From RGIG9060 sp045645985 (GTDB taxonomy: Bacteria > Spirochaetota > Spirochaetia > Treponematales > Treponemataceae): 44,141 nt of DNA. Shown one piece after another: positions 41,189-44,141 of this stretch; the stretch's first letter is position 1; the number at the start of each line of letters is the position of its first letter. Where the stretch lies: NCBI GenBank assembly GCA_045645985.1, contig JAZRJV010000063.1:1-44141 (forward strand), given 5' to 3'. The notes below the pieces were generated by a model. It worked only from the letters and a program-made list of their open reading frames with translations, did no database searches and was not told the DNA's origin. A program made the position numbers and the translations under genes.

Positions 41189-42562
41189 TTAAAAAACTTT
41201 TTCGCCTTTGAACCAAGTTGCAAGAACTTTTCCTACAACTTCCATATTTTCAAAAGGGCAGATTTTTCCTTTAGTTTTGAATTTGCTACTATCAACTGTC
41301 CATTCTTCTGATAAATCAACAAGAACAAGATTTGCTAAAAATCCTTCTTCAAGTTTTCCTCTTGCCCCTTCAAAAGAATCTTTGTTATCAAGACCTAAAA
41401 TTTTGGCAGGATTTGCTGACATAAGAGCAGAAAGTCTATTTATAGAAATAACGCCTGTTTCAACAAGTTCTGTGTGAGCAACTGCAAAAGATGTTTCTAA
41501 CCCTGAAAATCCTGGTGCACCATTTTGCTTATCTTCAAGAGTGTGAGGTGCGTGGTCTGTTGAAATCACATCCACAGTTCCATCGCTGAACGCTTGAAGA
41601 AGTGCTTGTCTATCAACTTCGGAACGCAAAGGAGGATTTACAATCAATTTAAGATTATCATCTGTTTCTGCATTTAAAGCTAAGTGATGTGGAGTAACTT
41701 CGCAAGTGATAGAAAATCCGCCTCCTGTAAAATTAGCTTCGTCTTTTGCTTCTCGGATTGCGTAAATTGAATTTGCTGTGCTTACATGAGCAACATGAAG
41801 TTGACAACCAGCTGTTTTTGCAAGAGAGATATTTCTTTCAGTTGCAACATCTTCGGCAAGTGCTAAAAGTCGATTGGCTTCTTGTAAATCAGCTTCTGCT
41901 TGAATTTTTGCAAGTTCAGAATCTTCTTTGTTTTCTAAAGCCCGTTTTCTGTATTGTTTTGCACTTGCAGTAAAAGATTCATCTTCACAATGGCAGTCAA
42001 CGATAATTCCTTTTACAGCACACTTACTCATTGCATCTAACATCACCAAGGAAGAAGCAACATCGTGACCGTCTTCTGTGATAATTGAAATTCCTTCAAG
42101 GTTATCAATGTGACTTGTATCAGTTCCTGCAAAATCTTTTGTTATACTCACAGTTTGAATAACATCAGCCATATTGTAAGAAGATGCTTCATCTTCAATT
42201 TGATGTGCAGTATCACTTGATGAAACAACTGGATTTGTGTTTGGCATTAAAACTACAGTTCCAAATCCACCTGCAACTGCGGCAGAAAGTCCACTTTGCA
42301 AATCTTCTTTTTGAGTTTGTCCCGGATATCTAAAATGAACATGCATATCAATAAAAGAAGGCATTAAAGTTTTGTTTTGGCAATCGATTAGTTGAATATC
42401 ATCTTTTGTGTCAAAAAATTCTTGAAAACATAAAGCTTTTTCTTCGGTAGAAAAATTACCTTGTACAACTGCAAGGATTTTATCTTCTTGAACAAGAATT
42501 GCTCCTTTTGAGTTTATTGTTGAATCTACTAAGTTTGCGTTATAAAAGATGATATTTGCCAT
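41189..42562 (-). CDS. pyrC: dihydroorotase
   Basis: This 457-aa amidohydrolase forms or opens the dihydroorotate ring, the third step of pyrimidine synthesis. The zinc motif is H74/H76 with substrate Arg78 in DMHVHFRYPGQ. Further ligands lie in IVDCHCED and LHVAHVST, and the catalytic Asp is in ISTDHAPHT. VNPPLRSE is the substrate loop. It is the type I (long) form. It is last in pyrB-pyrI-pyrC, 9 nt after the pyrI stop, with its own terminator. Confidence 0.94.
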   Translation of the reverse strand: MANIIFYNANLVDSTINSKGAILVQEDKILAVVQGNFSTEEKALCFQEFFDTKDDIQLIDCQNKTLMPSFIDMHVHFRYPGQTQKEDLQSGLSAAVAGGFGTVVLMPNTNPVVSSSDTAHQIEDEASSYNMADVIQTVSITKDFAGTDTSHIDNLEGISIITEDGHDVASSLVMLDAMSKCAVKGIIVDCHCEDESFTASAKQYRKRALENKEDSELAKIQAEADLQEANRLLALAEDVATERNISLAKTAGCQLHVAHVSTANSIYAIREAKDEANFTGGGFSITCEVTPHHLALNAETDDNLKLIVNPPLRSEVDRQALLQAFSDGTVDVISTDHAPHTLEDKQNGAPGFSGLETSFAVAHTELVETGVISINRLSALMSANPAKILGLDNKDSFEGARGKLEEGFLANLVLVDLSEEWTVDSSKFKTKGKICPFENMEVVGKVLATWFKGEKVF

Positions 42563-42571
42563 AAGTTTTCC

Positions 42572-43006
42572 TTAAAAATCTGTTCCTGATTTATGAATTT
42601 GGTCGCAATATTCACAAGCGTATTCTGCTCTTTCTTTATTAACAAGTTTGAATTTTTGTGCAACATAATTTTCTGTTGTTGTGATACAGCGTGGATTTTT
42701 ACACTTGATGATATTTTCAACCTTTTCTGGAAGAGAAAGTGTAATTTTCTTTGCAATTTTTTCGTCAGAAACTACATTCACTGTGATATTTGGGTCGATA
42801 AAACCTAAAACTGAATAATCAATATTGATGAAATTATCAATTTTAATAATATCTTTTCTTCCATGTGTTTTTGATGGCGCATTCATAATTAAAGCAACAC
42901 AAAAATCTGCCTTATCTAAACCAAGCCAAGAAAATATTTTTGGACCGTAACCTGCTTTTATGTGGTCGATTACTAATCCGTTTTTTATTGTATCAACATT
43001 AAGCAT
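42572..43006 (-). CDS. pyrI: aspartate carbamoyltransferase regulatory subunit
   Basis: The 144-aa protein has an N-terminal nucleotide-binding domain (VIDHIKAGYG) and a C-terminal zinc domain with C102, C107, C131 and C134 (CKNPRC and CEYC). It binds CTP or ATP and tunes PyrB, giving feedback control of the pathway. It is the usual partner of the E. coli-type holoenzyme. It starts 18 nt after the pyrB stop. Confidence 0.94.
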   Translation of the reverse strand: MLNVDTIKNGLVIDHIKAGYGPKIFSWLGLDKADFCVALIMNAPSKTHGRKDIIKIDNFINIDYSVLGFIDPNITVNVVSDEKIAKKITLSLPEKVENIIKCKNPRCITTTENYVAQKFKLVNKERAEYACEYCDQIHKSGTDF

Positions 43007-43024
43007 TTTGTTTTCCTTCTATTT

Positions 43025-43948
43025 TTATAAAGAACCTGTGAGTTTTGCAATAAGAGCCATTCTTGCAAACATTCCGTATTTTACTTGCTTAAAGTAAGCG
43101 GCTCGTGGGTCATCATCAACTTCTGGAGAAATTTCGTTTACTCTTGGAAGTGGATGAAGAACAATCATATTTTCCTTTGCCATTTTCATTTTTTCTTTAT
43201 CAAGAATGTAACTATCTTTTAAGCGAATGTAATCTTGCTCGTTAAAAAATCGTTCTTTTTGAACTCGTGTCATGTAAAGAATATCAAGTTCTTCGATACA
43301 ATCTTCTAAGCGTTCAACTTGTTTGTATTCAATTCCTGCAGGAACAAAAACTTGATTGATAATATATTCTGGAATTGAAAGTTCTTTAGGGCTGATAAAA
43401 ATAAATTTATTATTTGGATATCGGCTTAATGCTTTTGTAAGAGAGTGAACTGTGCGTCCAAATTTCAAATCTCCACAAAACCCAACTGTATGTCCAGACC
43501 AAGACCCTTTCATTGCACGAATTGTAACAAGGTCAGTTAAAGTTTGTGTCGGATGATGATGACCTCCGTCTCCAGCATTGATAACTGGAATTGAAGAATA
43601 TTCAGAAGCTAAAGTTGCAGCACCTTCTTTTGGACTTCGCATAGCAATTACATCTGCATAAGATGAAACAACTCGAATTGTGTCTGCTAAAGTTTCGCCT
43701 TTTGTTGTAGAAGTTGCTGATGCATCAGAAAATCCGATTACAGAACCACCAAGTCGTTGCATTGCAGCTTCAAAAGAAAGCCTTGTTCTAGTACTAGGCT
43801 CAAAAAAAAGCGTAGCAAGAATCTTTCCTCTGCAAACATCTGAAAATGCTGCAGGATCAACAATCATCTGCTCCGCTAATCCACAAATTTCATCAATTTC
43901 TTGAATAGTCAAACTACCCGGTTCAATAACATGCCGTCCAGTTAGCAT
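43025..43948 (-). CDS. pyrB: aspartate carbamoyltransferase catalytic subunit
   Basis: The 307-aa subunit joins carbamoyl phosphate and aspartate. STRTR at 52-56 (FFEPSTRTRLSFE) binds carbamoyl phosphate. GDGGHHHPTQTLTDL and HPLPRVNEI carry the aspartate and carbamoyl loops. I start at the ATG at 43948 (MLTGRHVIEPG), 5 nt after AGGAGA. A longer open frame to 44128 runs through the hairpin repeat and is not coding. The promoter lies upstream of the repeat, beyond the window edge. Confidence 0.95.
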   Translation of the reverse strand: MLTGRHVIEPGSLTIQEIDEICGLAEQMIVDPAAFSDVCRGKILATLFFEPSTRTRLSFEAAMQRLGGSVIGFSDASATSTTKGETLADTIRVVSSYADVIAMRSPKEGAATLASEYSSIPVINAGDGGHHHPTQTLTDLVTIRAMKGSWSGHTVGFCGDLKFGRTVHSLTKALSRYPNNKFIFISPKELSIPEYIINQVFVPAGIEYKQVERLEDCIEELDILYMTRVQKERFFNEQDYIRLKDSYILDKEKMKMAKENMIVLHPLPRVNEISPEVDDDPRAAYFKQVKYGMFARMALIAKLTGSL

Positions 43949-44117
43949 AAATTCTCCTATAAGAACTTTGTGAGAAAATATCAATTTTCGAACAAAGTTC
44001 TTAGACGCAATTTCGCAACGAAGTGAGAAATTGCAGTAAATATTACAAGTTTGCAACGCAAACTTGATATGAAAAGCGAAGCACCAATTTGTGCGAAGCT
44101 TTTCATAAATTCTCCTA
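43946..44117 (-). repeat. hairpin repeat, copy B, flanked by a duplicated RBS-ATG
   Basis: The 14-bp direct repeat TAGGAGAATTTATG (minus strand; 44117-44104 and 43959-43946) is the pyrB ribosome-binding site and start. Between the copies are 144 bp. The first 108 or so match copy A with a few substitutions and one indel. The terminal hairpin (AAGAACTTTGT / ACAAAGTTCTT) has a different sequence from copy A but the same form. The upstream ATG opens a frame of about 40 codons that differs from the one in copy A. Confidence 0.85.
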
Positions 44118-44141
44118 ATAAATTTCAAGTTTACAAACTTA

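Noticed and set aside
43949..44103. PyrR-type attenuator of the pyr operon
   Set aside because: The same element also precedes an unrelated secreted protein gene and has no anti-terminator/terminator pair with a U tract.
43949..44128. N-terminal extension of pyrB through the open frame
   Set aside because: The extra 60 codons fall in the hairpin repeat and are unrelated to PyrB. MLTGRHVIEPG with AGGAGA matches the family start.

Overview
The window reads as chromosomal DNA of a low-GC, host-associated or rumen-type spirochaete, most likely a Treponema. The reasons are the strong A/T codon bias, lipoprotein signal peptides with treponeme-like lipoboxes (LVGC, FAGC), a phosphofructokinase of the spirochaete PFP-like clade, tandem CNNM/TlyC-type proteins, a UPF0371 protein and a large single-chain PurL. 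The genus is inferred from gene content and not from a marker gene. UGA is used as a normal stop.

Bases 1-8804 form an accessory string, all on the + strand. It holds the 3' end of mtnN, two alpha/beta hydrolases, a methyltransferase split by an in-frame TGA, several GNAT acetyltransferases, a DinJ/YafQ-type toxin-antitoxin pair with a dyad operator, a membrane protein, an ATC-hydrolase-like protein, a DUF3795-type protein, a GNAT fused to an unrecognised Cys-containing domain, and a 21-codon GNAT remnant.

Bases 8799-24379 hold a BvgS-like hybrid sensor kinase, a UPF0371 protein, a pullulanase lipoprotein, purL, a three-gene unit (thioredoxin-fold lipoprotein plus two CNNM/CorC proteins) and an RluA-type pseudouridine synthase. 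Bases 24410-28810 hold phosphofructokinase, a compact locus that looks like a type I toxin-antitoxin system, a beta-CASP metallo-hydrolase and a pyridoxal/HMP kinase. The type I-like locus has a 32-aa membrane peptide facing a convergent small RNA, each with its own promoter and terminator.

Bases 28826-38604 hold a four-gene minus-strand operon (dCMP deaminase, permease, LMW phosphatase, HD protein), a YitT protein, a CPA1 antiporter with 8-oxoguanine glycosylase, a radical SAM/B12 protein and glutamate dehydrogenase. Bases 38875-41100 hold a secreted or outer-membrane protein, three tRNA-Ser genes (UGA, GCU, GGA), tRNA-Arg(GCG) and the SRP RNA. Bases 41130-44141 hold a pyrB-pyrI-pyrC operon.

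Three patterns cut across gene boundaries. First, promoters of the TTGACA-N17-TATAAT type are easy to read, and at least five put the predicted transcription start on or within about 2 nt of the start codon (shared form TATACTAAA-N3/4-ATG), which suggests leaderless mRNAs. Second, a repeat of about 140 bp built of serial hairpins sits twice between duplicated copies of the downstream gene's own ribosome-binding site and ATG. Third, each tRNA-Ser gene is followed by two tandem perfect hairpins of fixed architecture but different sequence. All functions are read from sequence and family knowledge; no database search was run.
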